Shown here one piece after another: positions 41,809 to 53,833 of a stretch of DNA of 64,000 nucleotides. The stretch's first letter is position 1. Each line of letters starts with the position of its first letter. A program made the position numbers and the translations under genes. Source of the DNA: Cladophialophora immunda (Eukaryota; Ascomycota; Eurotiomycetes; Chaetothyriales; Herpotrichiellaceae); contig NW_015622541.1 in NCBI RefSeq assembly GCF_000835495.1, positions 682,001-746,000 of the forward strand. Direction: 5' to 3'. Below the pieces are notes generated by a model. It was not told the DNA's origin. It searched no databases and worked only from the letters and a program-made list of their open reading frames with translations.

Positions 41809-44800
41809 TCAAGTGGCATCTGCCATCGTGTCGTCAGCAGCCTGAAAGCCGACCTTGGCGAGCTCGACTTTCCGAATCTGTTGCGAGTGCATTTTCTTAC
41901 CAGAGAAATCAGCGATGGGGTCATAGAAACCCATAGAAAGGGGGACACGAACGATTTCAACCGTACCCCGGACCAAGTACCGAGTCACGGATACCGCCTT
42001 GTTCTGCCCCAGCCGGCACACTCGGCCGATGGCCTGGCTCTCGACGCTTGGATTCCATTGCGGTTCGAGGATATAGACATGGTTCGCAGCTGTGAGGTTG
42101 AGCCTATCCAAGATCAATATGCAGAGCGTACTGGAAGATAAATGTTAGCGATACTCACCCAAATGCCCCCACGCCGGTGCTCATAAGCAGGACGGGGATT
42201 GTCCTATCGGAAATGAAGTTGTCCATGTTAGATCTGCGCTGTGTGAGTGATTGATCGCCATCAATTCTCTGGAACAGGATGCCATTCCGCCGGAGGTAAA
42301 CGGAGACCAAATCTAGAGTTCGCGTCCAGCAGGAGAACACAATGCTGAAATCGGTTAGCAACCTTCGGGGTGGTCAGGGATCCATGTGCTTTACCTCTTG
42401 GTGTCACTTGAGTTCATGGTCAGGTCCTTCAATAGCGCATCGATCTTGGAAGATATTCCGGTCTTGTTAAAATATCCTTCCAGCTCGTCTTCGATGCCGG
42501 GCGACGACTCCTCGTGATGAGATCTGGGCTCCGATGTGACCATTGCATGACACAGTGGGCAGAAAGCTTCTCCTTCTCCTTGCGCTTCCTTTTCGTCTCG
42601 ACTCTGGAAGATACACTCCTGGCAGAGCTTGTGCCCACACGGGTGCCTATAAGTCTTCGAGTCACCGAGCACATCGAACACCGGAATCGGTATGCCACAC
42701 ACGGAGCAGGTGATTTCCGCGTTCTTCCCTAAGGAGTAGAGGAAGTCCTCTCGCTCAACCTTCTTGTCGCGCCGGTGCCGCTCTGTAAAGGGCTTTTGGA
42801 AAGTTCCATGATTGCAAATCAAGCGAAGTTGTAGCTGCGCTTGGAAGATGCCAAAGGGGTCGCGCTTTTCGGGGTTGCGGCCCGCTTTCTCTCGAATGTA
42901 CTTCGCCATCATCGCCAACGTTTCGTTGTACTGTGTTCGCTCCTCCTTGGACAAGGTAACATACTGGTACCTTTCCGCAATCTGAGGCAAATGGAGGAGC
43001 TCCTGGGTTCGTCGGAGGCATATACAGTCCAGCAGGAAGGCAAAGTTCTTCGCGGCGGCACCGGCATCCTCCGCAAATGGGACCACTATACGGTTCCTGA
43101 ACACGGCCCTATTCTCGAACTGGTTGACCTTGAGAAAGGCCATCAGGGAGCCAATGTCTTCCAGGTGGTTTTGTATCGGCGTGCCTGTGAGGCACCATCG
43201 AAACCTGGCCGAGAGCTGCGTCGCCGCCCGGAAAAGTGTCGTTTCTCGTCTTCGTATCATGTGAGCTTTGGTTTGGGACATCAGTCAGCGGTCCAGTTTC
43301 GGATACTAGGAAATGTCTCAACCCTTCCTTACCTTCGTCAAGTACCACTCTGAACCATTCTATCCCAAATATCAGACTATTGTTCTTGTCCATGCTCGCT
43401 GCAACCGTGTGATACGTGGTAAAGATGATGTCGCTGTTCAGATACTCCGTCATATCCAAGTTTCGCGTTTTTCCATAGTACTTGCTGACCTTGATAGACT
43501 CATCCAGCCGGCTGGACATTATGTTAATCAACCAAATGGTTCAGAGATGCGCTTACCGCTACTTACTCCTTAATCTCCGTGAACCACGAGCTCATGATCA
43601 CTGCGATACCAGTGAGTTCTTAGTGTCCATAAATCCCGAGGGGGGCACTGACAGGTCGAAGGAACGATTATCAACGTTCCCTTAGAACGGCATTTCCGAG
43701 AAGTTGATGCTCCTTCCTGCGACCAAGACGTTGCCACGTCAAGGGTTGATGTAATCAGAGCTAGTGTACTGAACGACTTGCCCATCCCCATATCATCGGC
43801 AAGGATACCACCACCCAGCTCGTTCGGAGGTTCCGCCGCTTCATCGCCGGTCAATTTATGTCGATATCTAGTCTCGAGTTAGAAAGTGGAACCACACAAT
43901 GCAGGGATTGGGACAGAAGAAACGTACAGGGGAGTAAGGAGATGTCGTTCGTACTCCCACAAGCTGTATTCTGGCGCAACTGGGCCGAATTCTCTTTGGG
44001 TCATGAAGAATAGAGCTGTCTCTTGGTGACTAGAGTGTGACAAGTTAGTGGTTTAGGACAGTTTGGTTTTGATTCTGAGGGCAGGTTTGTGCTCATTAGG
44101 GGGTCTGCATGATGAGAGGAGTACTTCAAGAGTGGGGTGAGGAGATGTTCTCCTCCTTGCATTCTTTCCAGGTTTCGAAATCGCGTCAAGGAATGATAGA
44201 TGGTCGAAATCGTATGGTCAAATGTGTCCACCCCCTCCCTGACCGTCTGTGACGCTTTGGAAGACTCCTCGACTATTGCAGTTTCCACAATCTCGGGAAC
44301 TGGCTCTTCGATGCCGGGGAACTGTATCACATGGGGGTTGCAGTATTCGATGTCCTTCATGCCTTGGTCTGGATCTTGGAGGAACAGCTTTGCGGTAGAG
44401 AGTTTGTCGCCGACAACGCCAGCCTCGTCGACGGACCCGTACAAATTGACCTCTACTTTCAGAGTAGCTTCTCCTGGTCTCTTTGCTCTGTCGAGAACGC
44501 GCTGGATCCGACTAGTCTCTGCGAAAGCTATTATCTCGGCCGACGGAACATCATCGAGTGCGGCAAGGCCTCGGGAAACATGCTCGTTGATCTGGGCAAA
44601 GAGTTCGTCCTCCGAGAATTTGAGCATGAAGTAATCGGCCTCTCTGGTGACTTGAAATGACTGAAAGGCTGTTGAGAAGTCGATTTTTTCTCGCAAACGC
44701 GTCATATCTCCTACCAACTTGATGGGGACATTTGGGAGCTTTCAAAGGACGGCTGTCAGTAACGGGTTTCCATTGTTCTCGCAGGTTGACCGACCGTTCC

Positions 44801-45203
44801 GTAGCACCCAAATCGGATCCCACCCATGGCCATGGTTTCCCGTTCTATGTCTTCAACGGCTGCTCCTTGAGGAGCAGGTGGTTGAAATGAGAGGTTGGCC
44901 CATTCTTGCATGTTACTCCACGACTGCCCCAAGCCTGTGGTGTCGATGATTGGGTCTACATCTTCAAAAGGGTCAATGGAAGCTTGGAAACCCTGCAGAA
45001 TTGCATCTCCCCAGCCTTCTTCCCAGCCAAAAATTGTCGTTTTTGGATCTCTGAGAGCTCGGTTAGTCGGTTCCTGGTTGAGTGAGGCTGCTCAATTAAC
45101 GAAACGCTTCAATACCCAGCACATACATATTCGCTTGCCAGAAGGCCTCGCCCTCGGCCAAATCTGTGGTCCCCCAGGGACAATACTCTGATTCCATAGA
45201 CAT
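41809..45203 (-). CDS. SNF2-family ATPase with RING finger (RAD5/HLTF-like)
   Basis: Eleven exons (complement): 45203-45127, 45050-44795, 44738-44125, 44029-43928, 43867-43653, 43600-43567, 43511-43333, 43265-42395, 42344-42159, 42103-41953, 41895-41809; 923 aa. It is a nuclear DNA-dependent ATPase and probable E3 ubiquitin ligase. Motif I is ADDMGMGKS at about 373-381, the DEAH box is at about 491-494 and CLTGTPIQN follows. A C3HC4-like RING spans about 679-731 (CSVC...[11 protein letters not shown]...CPLC). Helicase-C motifs [24 protein letters not shown] and [13 protein letters not shown] come next. No HIRAN domain is visible, so it is closer to fungal RAD5-like paralogues than to RAD5. 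The last intron (57 nt) is in frame and stop-free. Confidence 0.87.
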
Positions 45204-45677
45204 CGATAATTGTGGTTGGCACACCAACGTAACGTCTGGATTAGTGTGTTCGGACTGCTGGTGGTTGATCTGGCTGATATGGTTTGGTCTTCAGCCTTAT
45301 GTTCGGGCTGCACTTAGGTGCCAACATGCTAGCCCTGCGCCCCAGCCAAATCGAATCAAGGGAAGTGTCTCACTCACATGACCATGCGGCTGAGAGCCTC
45401 TGATTCGCAAGCTATCACGGCAAACAGGCAACAAGGCAGACATCGCAGCCTCTTCGTGGCGGAGGTGCATGAAGAGCGCATGGTGCCCACACCGCCTTTC
45501 AAATTCCAGCTTGTCCCGGCTGACTCTTCTCGCTTGACTTCATGATGGTTCGAAAGCCTCGCAATTTGGCTGCGATCAGTATCGCAGAGATCTATCACCG
45601 AACGACAGATTGAACTACGACATCACCGTCGCAGGGCGATTGGCAACCCTCTCAACGTCACGGATTCAGCGACAAAC
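45204..45677. promoter_or_regulatory. Divergent promoter between SNF2-RING and NACHT genes
   Basis: A 474-bp spacer between two divergent start codons. No gene seen. Confidence 0.45.
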
Positions 45678-48600
45678 ATGCCCCCGACACCACCGCCAAC
45701 GCCCGACAGCGGGTTTACAAAGGCCTTGAATAGTTTCAAGACTCGGCTCACAGCCTCGGAGAGAGCGCAATTCAATGTTTCAACGTTGGACGATCTGAAA
45801 GTGACCATCCTTACCATTCAGGCTGAGCAGCGTCAACGAAAGAAGATGATGCACATGGGCAGGGTCCAGTCATTTCTGGAAGCCATGGAACAGTTTGGGA
45901 AGGTGATTGAGGTCTTTGTCAATACTACCGATATGCTCGCATTTGTTTGGGGCCCTCTGAAGATGCTGCTTCTGGTACGTCACGATTTGTTTTCAGTCTC
46001 TAGCCGTCTAGGCCCGAGACGTATTCCGCCTCAAATTAGTTGCGGTCAATTGAGGAGACCTCAGGCAATGTCACTTCCGAACCTAACTGTCTTTGGTGTT
46101 TCTAGGTCGCAAGCTCCTGGTCAGATTCATTCGACGCCCTGCTCGACGCATATCAGCTCATCGCCGAGCATTTGCCTATTTTCAAAAACTACCAGACCCT
46201 CTTTCTTAGTAACCAAAGAATGCAGGTGGTCCTTGAATCGATCTGGTCGAACATCCTTGACTTTCACATTCGGGCACTGCGCATTTTCCAGCAATCCAGT
46301 ACGTTTTAACTTTGGGCAGGCCACTCCGAGCCTGAGTTGACCCCTTCTTGGCTCCTTGAAAAAGATTTGGTACCTGTCCTAACTTCTCAAAGCGCTTCGT
46401 CAGCTCTTTCGATCTCTTTGGAAAGACTTCAAATCTAGATTTCAGCATCTCATCAGCGACTTGCAGAGACAGAAAGGCCTTGTCGAAAGTCACGCAAATC
46501 AACTCCACATCCAGCAGTACGAAGAAGATCGCCTGAGAATATTTGCAGAGTTTGAGCAAGCCCAGAAGACCAGATCTGAGCAGAGATTCACTTCCGTCAT
46601 GCAGTGGATTTCTGCCGCTCCAGTGATTCAAGATCATGAACACTTCTGCGGCATCAGAGAAGGACAATTCAAGGACACGGGCAAAAGGCCAGGCCGATGG
46701 ATACTCAATCATCCAGAAGTGCAGGCATGGCTTTCCCCACAAGTACCCAAATCGTCGATATTGTGGGTTCTTGCGATCCCTGGAGCTGGTAGGTTCCCCT
46801 TTGATGTTGTGGTGAGAATATTGCCAATGAATTCCGGCAGGAAAAAGTATACTCGCGTCGGTCATCGTAGAGGAATTGCGGCAAACCGCCCCGGATCCCG
46901 TCGCCTTCTTTTATTGCAAGCACCACAATCCTGAGAAGAACGCTTTTTTCGCGGTAATGAAGGGTTTGTTGAGTCAACTGGTAGCGCAACAAAAACACCT
47001 TGTGCCATTTTACCATGACGAAGGGCTAGAAAGCGGAGAAGTCCCGTTGCAATCGACAAAACTGTGCAAGAAAATGCTTCGATCCATGCTCCAACAGACC
47101 CCGAAAGCATTCCTCATCATTGACGGACTTGATGAATGCAACACAAATGAGCGCAAGCCGTTGCTAGACTTCCTCGTCGAGGTAACGAATCTCTGCGACA
47201 GGCAAAGTGCGGGGAAAATTCGAGTCCTCATATTGAGTCGAGACGAACCAGACTTCAAGAAATATCTCTCTCTTGCAACATTGCTGCGGTTGGATAGCCA
47301 GGATGCACTGGAAGACATTAAGCACTATGTCCAACATCGTGCGGGTCTTGTGAAGCGGAACTTCAGTCTAAACGAGGAAGACCAGAAGTTCATTGAGCAC
47401 CACGTATTAGATCGAACCGAAGGTGAGTCGTGAGATTCTTCCATCGACTGAAGCTGACCGAAGATCCCAGGAATGTTTCTGTATGCGAAGCTCGTGATGG
47501 AACATCTCGAACGTCAACCATCCGAGTATGATCTCAAAATTGAGTTAGGTCGTCTGCCGACCGGCCTCGACCAGGCGTAAGTTCAGTGGCTTCAAGCCCG
47601 CGGTCAGTCTCAAACGATAAGACCATGCTCATTTCTGACAGTTATCAACGAAACCTTGACCGTATGGAGGCAACATCCGGCATGAACGAGCGCGCGGTCA
47701 CTCGGACAATCCTTTCTCTGATGATTTGCTGCAAAAGGACCCTCAGATGGCGTGAGATTCAATCAGCCATATCAATCGATCTTATTGATGAGAAGGTTGA
47801 CCATTCGAGAAGATTGTCCAAGCATATCAGAGACATCTGTGGGTCGTTGGTCGAGATGCTGCCGGGAGACAGGATCGAATTTGTTCACATTACCGCCGCT
47901 TTGTGAGTAAACCTTGGCTCGAACGGAATAGGAAGACTGACACATGGCGGTGAAGCTATATCATGGAATCGGGATACATACCACAGTTCTCAGCAGAGCA
48001 GACCGCGACCACCCTTTGTCTGCACTACCTTGCGTTCGACTGTTTCGAGGAATGTCCCAGCTCTGACTCGCGATCAGACCTTGCAGAGAAGGGATATTTC
48101 GCGTTCCAGGATTATGCGGTTGTGCATTGGATTGACCATGTCCTCGCGCTCCTCAATCCTAATGATATGATCAACAGCATCCAGCCTGGTGACTGTAAAC
48201 AGATTTCAGATGCGTGCATTATATTCGGCGATAGATACAGTGACGATTTGTTGAATCCTGCAAAGGAGGAGACGTCATTTCCTGATCGAGACCGATATGA
48301 AGACATGGCATGTTTCCCTCTCCTGTGCGCCATCTGGAGGCATGCCAAGGCGGCGAGAGCCTTTTCCGATGACAGAAGTAATGAGGTTAGCCTTCAATCA
48401 TTGAGGAGAAGCTTCAAAGACAGCCGGACGACGCTGGAGAATTTTTCCAAATTGTTCAAGCACGACAGGAGCAGACTGGGCACTCTGAACGACATGTACG
48501 GCACCAAATGGTTCAAGTGCGCCAAGCTCTCCTGCTACTTCTTCCATGAAGGGTTCCTCACGGAGTCCTCTCGGGAGGATCACTATAATCGACATGAGCG

Positions 48601-48904
48601 GCCATTTCGATGTGAGGAAGAAGACTGCCCTGCGGCAGTGGTTGGATTCGGATCTCTGAAAGAGCTGGAGAAACACAAAAGGAACATGCATCCCGGCATC
48701 GACAAATTGTCGACGACTTTTGCGCGATTGAAAAAGGGACGACATTCGAAGGTCGACATCGCCAAATACCCGTGCCCTCGCTGCTCGAAAAGTTTCGCCA
48801 CCAGGATCGAATGCAGGGTTCACATGAGCGTTCATAATCCTAAATTGGCATCGAAAGCCAGGTTCCCTGGACAATGGGGATCTGATACGTCAGGGAAAAG
48901 TTAG
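45678..48904 (+). CDS. NACHT NTPase with N-terminal fungal NLR domain and C-terminal C2H2 zinc fingers
   Basis: Seven exons: 45678-45974, 46106-46298, 46393-46788, 46841-47422, 47471-47576, 47642-47902, 47956-48904; 927 aa. NLR-type proteins are signal-activated NTPases, some with roles in self/non-self recognition. The first 230 residues look like the helical fungal domain commonly preceding NACHT (FVWGPLKMLLL, SDSFDALLDAYQLIAEHLP). Walker A is IPGAGKS at about 292-298, joined across a splice site. Walker B is FLIIDGLDE at about 386-394, and ILSRDEPDF is a sensor-like block. Instead of ankyrin or WD repeats, the C-terminus has Cys/His units at about 800-825, 831-858 and a clean C2H2 at 885-905. 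No death-effector domain is recognised. Confidence 0.85.
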
Positions 48905-51265
48905 TCTGAAAGGAAGCGTTGGGATTCCCATCACTCTTCTACTCTTTTGAGCAACTCTTAATTACCATCTGATGCGCTCTCCCATTCGCTGCATAAAAGT
49001 TTAGCGCGAAGGGAGACGGAAGGACTTGCGGGTGTCATATCTGTTGTATGAAGCTGGACGTGAGGGAAAGCGAAAGCAGGCGGCCGCTGGATGCCGTCCA
49101 GTGTGCCTAGAATCGACTCGTACGGGAGGTGTAATTGGTTGGTTTCGGCCAATAATTGAGCGAATTTGCTGTCAAAACTTGCGGCTCTGTTTGCCCTAAG
49201 TGACTGGTTCACAGCGATTCAGTAGAATTTTAGCGTAATGGAGGCAGAAGGATGGTGACCGCAGGGGTACGAGGTACTCGTATTCTGTACTTCTGTACTC
49301 CCATGTTTGTCGTACGCCTCAGTCTCGCTCGGTTGTCAAATACCGTCATTCCACCGCCCTCATGAAGCCGAGTCAGAAATGGCGTGGGAGACATCCGACG
49401 ATCCTAGCCTAGCAATGTGAGCACAAGATTCGGGTTATGGTGTCACAATAGGCTCGCGGAAGATGGTCTTGATTTACAGGTATACCACGGGACGCGGAGA
49501 GTCGCGTTTGTTGACATGTCTTGTCAGCAATGAATGTGAATGCATATGTACGGACTCTTCATCCCTTCATGCCTCACGAAACATGTCAGCCCGAGACAAG
49601 GGTAGACATCAAAGCAGCAGCAATCAGATAGAAGCTCAAGCCTCAACCGGAGAGCTTCTTCTCCCCAGAGATGCATACAGATGAGGCTGACAAGCCGTTC
49701 AAGGCGCACTCGCCTCTTCTCGGATTACATTGGTCGAACAAAATTTTAGCTCGAATGAAGAGGCAGGAGAGCAAGTGAAGTCCGACTTACGAGTACACAG
49801 TGTAGTTTTGTCGGCGCCATGGAATTCTAGACCAAATATAGAGTAGGAGGCAGCGAATCGGGGCCGAACGACGAGGCTCGACGTGTCCTTGGTCGAACAA
49901 AATTTTGGCTCGAACAAAGCGGAAGGCAGGTTGAGGAACATTGACTGGAATCCCAGAGTCCATCAAATAGAGCAACAACAGTAATTGGTTCGTTAAAATT
50001 TTAGCTCGAAAGGAGCAGAAGGAAAGCAGGCAAGGACCCCTGACTGGAATCCCATGCTCCAAAAAACAGTGCAATAGCAGTAATTGGTTCATTAAAATTT
50101 TAGCTTGAAAGGAGTAGAAGGAAAGTAGGCTGAGGAATATTGACCGGAATCCCATACCCCACAAGAATATGGGACGATGTTGATTCGTTCGTCAAAGTTT
50201 TAGCTCGAAAGCAGCGGAAGGAAAGCATGTTTAAGGAAAATTGATCAGGATCCCATGTTCCAATAAAATTACCATCGTCCGGCACAAACGTGTTGAAGAT
50301 AGTAATTGGTTCATCAAAGTTTTAGCTCGAAAGAAGCAGAAGGATAGGAAAGTGAAGAAACCGAGGCCTGAAGGCCCGCGCCCGCAACAATACTGAATTG
50401 CAGGCCTTATATAGGTCCCTCGAACCTGGTGCAATCGAGGGCTGCCCGCGACGACTCCACGACTCCTGTCAACATGTCCCATGGTCTGATACTAGTTTCA
50501 CCAAAGTTCAGCACGCAACAGAACGACAGAGGACATATGGCTGTGCCTTCGGCCGAAAGCCACTCGCCTATCTACTTTCGTTGCCTTCCATCAAGTGCGC
50601 CCCCGCTGCAATTGAGGGTTGCCGTTTAGAAAAGGAGGCGACTTCACTCTTACGACACCAAGGTTCCCTGTTTGAAAAGGGCGAGGGCAGGTCCAAATTC
50701 ATGCTTGCAGAATCTGTCCCGACAAGGGCAGAGATCGATGTTTTTTTGAGCACGAAACTCTCGTACAAACTTGGATTTCCTGGTTCTGTCCGGGCATGGC
50801 GACACGGTGACTTTAGCACGGCCAGTCCCACAGATCCATAGCAGGGAGGACATGTCTCGCTTCCCGTTACTGCTCGAGGTTGACCCTATCAATCCGCCAA
50901 TAACCTACTTATGAGTATATCATATACTGGCCCCAGCTAGGAAAGCGTATCGGTGGCCGCAGAACAAGACACCTAAAACATGGACAGGCGTGCATTTTCT
51001 GCGAGGGCGTGATCCCCGTCTCCAGCCAGAACTCCCAGTTCTCGCGCGATTCAGCCGTTCAGGACAAGGTTTCCGACGCCCCTAGGAAGGAATGATGGCG
51101 TATATACGAGGACAAGGATATGTACCGGTGAGGAATTCTTACAGGCAAGATGCATATGGGTAGACTCTCAGTGAAGGTCGAAGGGAGGAGAGAAATCGAT
51201 AGTGACGAAGGATGTGTTGACTTTCGCTAACTGTGCAAATGTACATTATAGATTCCAACCGTCTT
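48905..51265. other. Gene-free 2.4-kb region carrying a repeat cluster
   Basis: No protein gene is supported. Open frames here, especially on the minus strand at 49787-50482, are translations of the repeat units listed separately. The stretch from 50400 to 51265 shows nothing recognisable apart from the 3' flank of the CLC gene. Confidence 0.5.
48985..50350. repeat. Cluster of about eight diverged direct repeats with an AAAATTTTAGCTCGAA core
   Basis: Read on the plus strand, copies of a 30-35-bp core start near 48990, 49222, 49735, 49894, 49990, 50089, 50189 and 50311. The consensus is about AAAATTTTAGCTCGAA followed by RGAGCAGAAGGAAAG. The last six are preceded by TTGGTTCRTY-like sequence and lie 159, 96, 99, 100 and 122 bp apart. 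Three of them (49889, 49985, 50084) are followed about 55 bp later by a GACTGGAATCCCA-like motif. The first two copies are more degraded and widely spaced. It could be a decaying minisatellite, a regulatory array or a repeat-derived transcript; no coding sense is evident. Confidence 0.8.
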
Positions 51266-53833
51266 TTACCTTGTATCTAGTTCGACGCCTTCCTGACCAT
51301 GCTCAGCCACATCCTCGGTCCCGTCCAATATCTCGTTTTCGTGGCTGTAGTCGTCTGCGAAGTCGCGTCGTCTATCGTCTCCAGCCACTCTCGTCCATCC
51401 GCTAGCAGTCCTAGGGCTCAGCCTTAGCCTGCCACGGGATAGATTGTTGATCTTATCCGCGATGTAATCGACGGCCTTACCAAAAGCATCGACGAGTCGG
51501 TCATTCTGTATTACAGACTCGTCCCTCACAGCCGCGGAATGCTCTTGTGCTTCGACCTTAAATTGGTACTTCAAGCAATCTTTCACAGTGACCAGCCCTT
51601 CGAGACGACCATGGTGGTCGACGAGGATGACACGTGGACCCATCTTCTTAAAAATCTCCAGGACCGTCTCGAGCGGCAAGCGAGGATGGACAGATATGGG
51701 AGTCGCATCAATGAATGGGCTGAAATCCACGCTTTGTACCGTCGCCGAATCCAAGGTAACAGTCGGACTGAGGGGTGCGAGTGTTTCGGTGCCATCTTCC
51801 CGTTCACTCGCAAATATGCATTTGGCGTCTGAGGCTAACGCACCCTGCCTTTTGGCTCGATCGATCGCGAATTGGAGCTCGGTCCTCCCGATATAGCCCA
51901 CGAGAATTCTCGAGTCCTTGTCTTCCACAATCGGAAACCCGGAATAGGATGTGTCATCGAGTAATTTCCGCACCGCCTTGACCTCCATTCCTGTCGCAGG
52001 GAGCATCGTGATGTTGCCAGTCATGACCTGCGACACCGACACGCCAAAAGAATGTTCCTCTTTGTTGTCGAGGAACGGGAAGCCGCTGAAGGAGATCATC
52101 CGATCTGCGATGCCGGATTTGCTAAATCGGTCTCCCACCGCTTTGGTGACACCGACCACAATCATCGTTGGAAGTATGTATGTTAGTGCCCCAGTCAGTT
52201 CGAACATGATAACAGTGACCGAAATGGTCAAATGCATGATCCCACTGAGTGCTGCGCCTGCTCCCAGAAAGGCGTACGTGCCAGGGGTGATGCATGGCAC
52301 GTCGGGTTGACAAGCGGAGAAGAATTTTGAGTCGGGAAATGTCTCATACAGCCATTGCACGATCATCCCCAACATGCGGCCAAATGAGGCTCCAATCGCC
52401 ATAGACGGTACGAATATACCTGCAGGCACTTTGCACCCGTAGGAAATGATAACAAGAAATATGCGCAAGAGAGTCGCGACCAGCAAAGACCCGATGAGGG
52501 AGAGCCGATTCTTTGCCTCGCAAAGTCCGTTATAGTCGTAATCGCCCTCACACTCTCGGAACAACATCTCCATCATCTCGGTCATGTCTATTCTCAGAAA
52601 CATGTTGGGGTAGCACAGAAGCGCAGTCGCTCCGGCCAGAATGACAGCCTCCGGAATTGCGTACTTGGACAGATATTTCTTTCGGAATGCTTGAGCTCTG
52701 AGATTCCACTTTATGACAAAGGCGCCATAGAGCCCACCGAAGATGCCGAGGATGATGTAGAAGAAGATCTCGAAAAAGTGCCAATCTCGGTCGTACTTGA
52801 CGGAGAACATGACAAGCTGACCGGTGCGGAAGGGATTCATTGCGCTTAGCACGGCTGTCGCAACAAGGGCGCAGAAATAACTCCTCCACAGAGTCTTGAG
52901 TGGAAAATAAGACGCCATCTCTTCCAGGGAGAACAGCACACCACCAATGGGACTGCCGAACGCGACGGCCACTCCAGCTCCAGCGGTTGCTGTCAAGATC
53001 TCCCGGGTTTTTGAGGCACTGCGTTTGTACTTGTCGAAGAATCGAGAGATGACGTTTCCCACGCACACGGCGTAATGGACACTTGGGCCCTCCTTGCCAA
53101 CAGAGAGCCCGGAAGCGATGGCCAGAGGCAAGCAAATGGACTTGATGAAAAAGGTCCAAAAGCCAAGAAAGCCCTTCATGACAAAGCCCGCGATGATGCA
53201 TTTGATCTCGGAGATACCGGAACCGGCAGCGTAGGGAGCGTAGGACTTGACCAAGTAGGCAGAAACGAATGACAGGAGCACGGCGAAAATGGCGTAGACG
53301 AAGTAATTGACGATGGCGACCGACGTCCATCGCTTCCATTCGTCACAGCCTTCCTCGGAGCCATAGCAGCAGAAGCCTTCATTGAGATACCAGGCGGTTG
53401 TGCAATACCCCATCTTGATGTCGGACAGCCACTCGGTGATGATGTTCAGAGCAGCCGCATTGACACCAATAACGATCCCCACCAGCGTGATGACGATCCA
53501 TGCTTGTGCAGCATCATAGGACTCCCACAGCTTGCGCCGCCAGCCCAAGACGCCGTCCCTCTCAAAGAACTTTGACTCTTTCCGCCGGGCGAGGCGGCGC
53601 AGTTGTTCCTGGGCGGCATCCTGGACCCAGTCAATCGTGGTGAAATCCTCATATCTTTTTATCTCTGCAATCTCTTCTGTGATGGCCTGTGCCGCTGGTG
53701 CGACTCGAGCGGGCGCCTCGCCATTTTCTAGGCCTGAGAGGGACGAGAGCCTCCTGGAGAGTCGCCTGGCTGAGACGGAGGGTCGGCGGCCAGAGGCAGA
53801 GGCGGACGTGGAAGAGGAGACGCGCGAGGTCAT
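51266..53833 (-). CDS. CLC-type chloride/proton antiporter
   Basis: Intronless, 855 aa. It is a voltage-gated-chloride-channel family protein like yeast Gef1 and animal CLC-3/4/5, likely in Golgi, endosome or vacuole membranes, and important for ion and copper homeostasis. Ion-path motifs are GSGISEIK at 204-211, GKEGPSVH at 246-253 with gating Glu248, and GIFVPSMAIGA near 472-482. The proton glutamate Glu305 sits in GVLFSLEE, exactly 57 residues after the gating Glu as in CLC-5, which argues for antiporter rather than channel. Two CBS domains follow at about 601-660 and 715-775. The N-terminus is Ser/Arg-rich and probably cytosolic. Confidence 0.94.
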   Translation of the reverse strand: MTSRVSSSTSASASGRRPSVSARRLSRRLSSLSGLENGEAPARVAPAAQAITEEIAEIKRYEDFTTIDWVQDAAQEQLRRLARRKESKFFERDGVLGWRRKLWESYDAAQAWIVITLVGIVIGVNAAALNIITEWLSDIKMGYCTTAWYLNEGFCCYGSEEGCDEWKRWTSVAIVNYFVYAIFAVLLSFVSAYLVKSYAPYAAGSGISEIKCIIAGFVMKGFLGFWTFFIKSICLPLAIASGLSVGKEGPSVHYAVCVGNVISRFFDKYKRSASKTREILTATAGAGVAVAFGSPIGGVLFSLEEMASYFPLKTLWRSYFCALVATAVLSAMNPFRTGQLVMFSVKYDRDWHFFEIFFYIILGIFGGLYGAFVIKWNLRAQAFRKKYLSKYAIPEAVILAGATALLCYPNMFLRIDMTEMMEMLFRECEGDYDYNGLCEAKNRLSLIGSLLVATLLRIFLVIISYGCKVPAGIFVPSMAIGASFGRMLGMIVQWLYETFPDSKFFSACQPDVPCITPGTYAFLGAGAALSGIMHLTISVTVIMFELTGALTYILPTMIVVGVTKAVGDRFSKSGIADRMISFSGFPFLDNKEEHSFGVSVSQVMTGNITMLPATGMEVKAVRKLLDDTSYSGFPIVEDKDSRILVGYIGRTELQFAIDRAKRQGALASDAKCIFASEREDGTETLAPLSPTVTLDSATVQSVDFSPFIDATPISVHPRLPLETVLEIFKKMGPRVILVDHHGRLEGLVTVKDCLKYQFKVEAQEHSAAVRDESVIQNDRLVDAFGKAVDYIADKINNLSRGRLRLSPRTASGWTRVAGDDRRRDFADDYSHENEILDGTEDVAEHGQEGVELDTR

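Noticed and set aside
49787..50482. Minus-strand frames with recurring FRAKILxNQ peptides
   Set aside because: They are translations of the direct-repeat units; frame shifts between units and no start context or splice logic.
52548..53339. 263-codon minus-strand frame
   Set aside because: Shadow frame inside the CLC gene, rich in His/Arg/Leu as expected of an off-frame reading.
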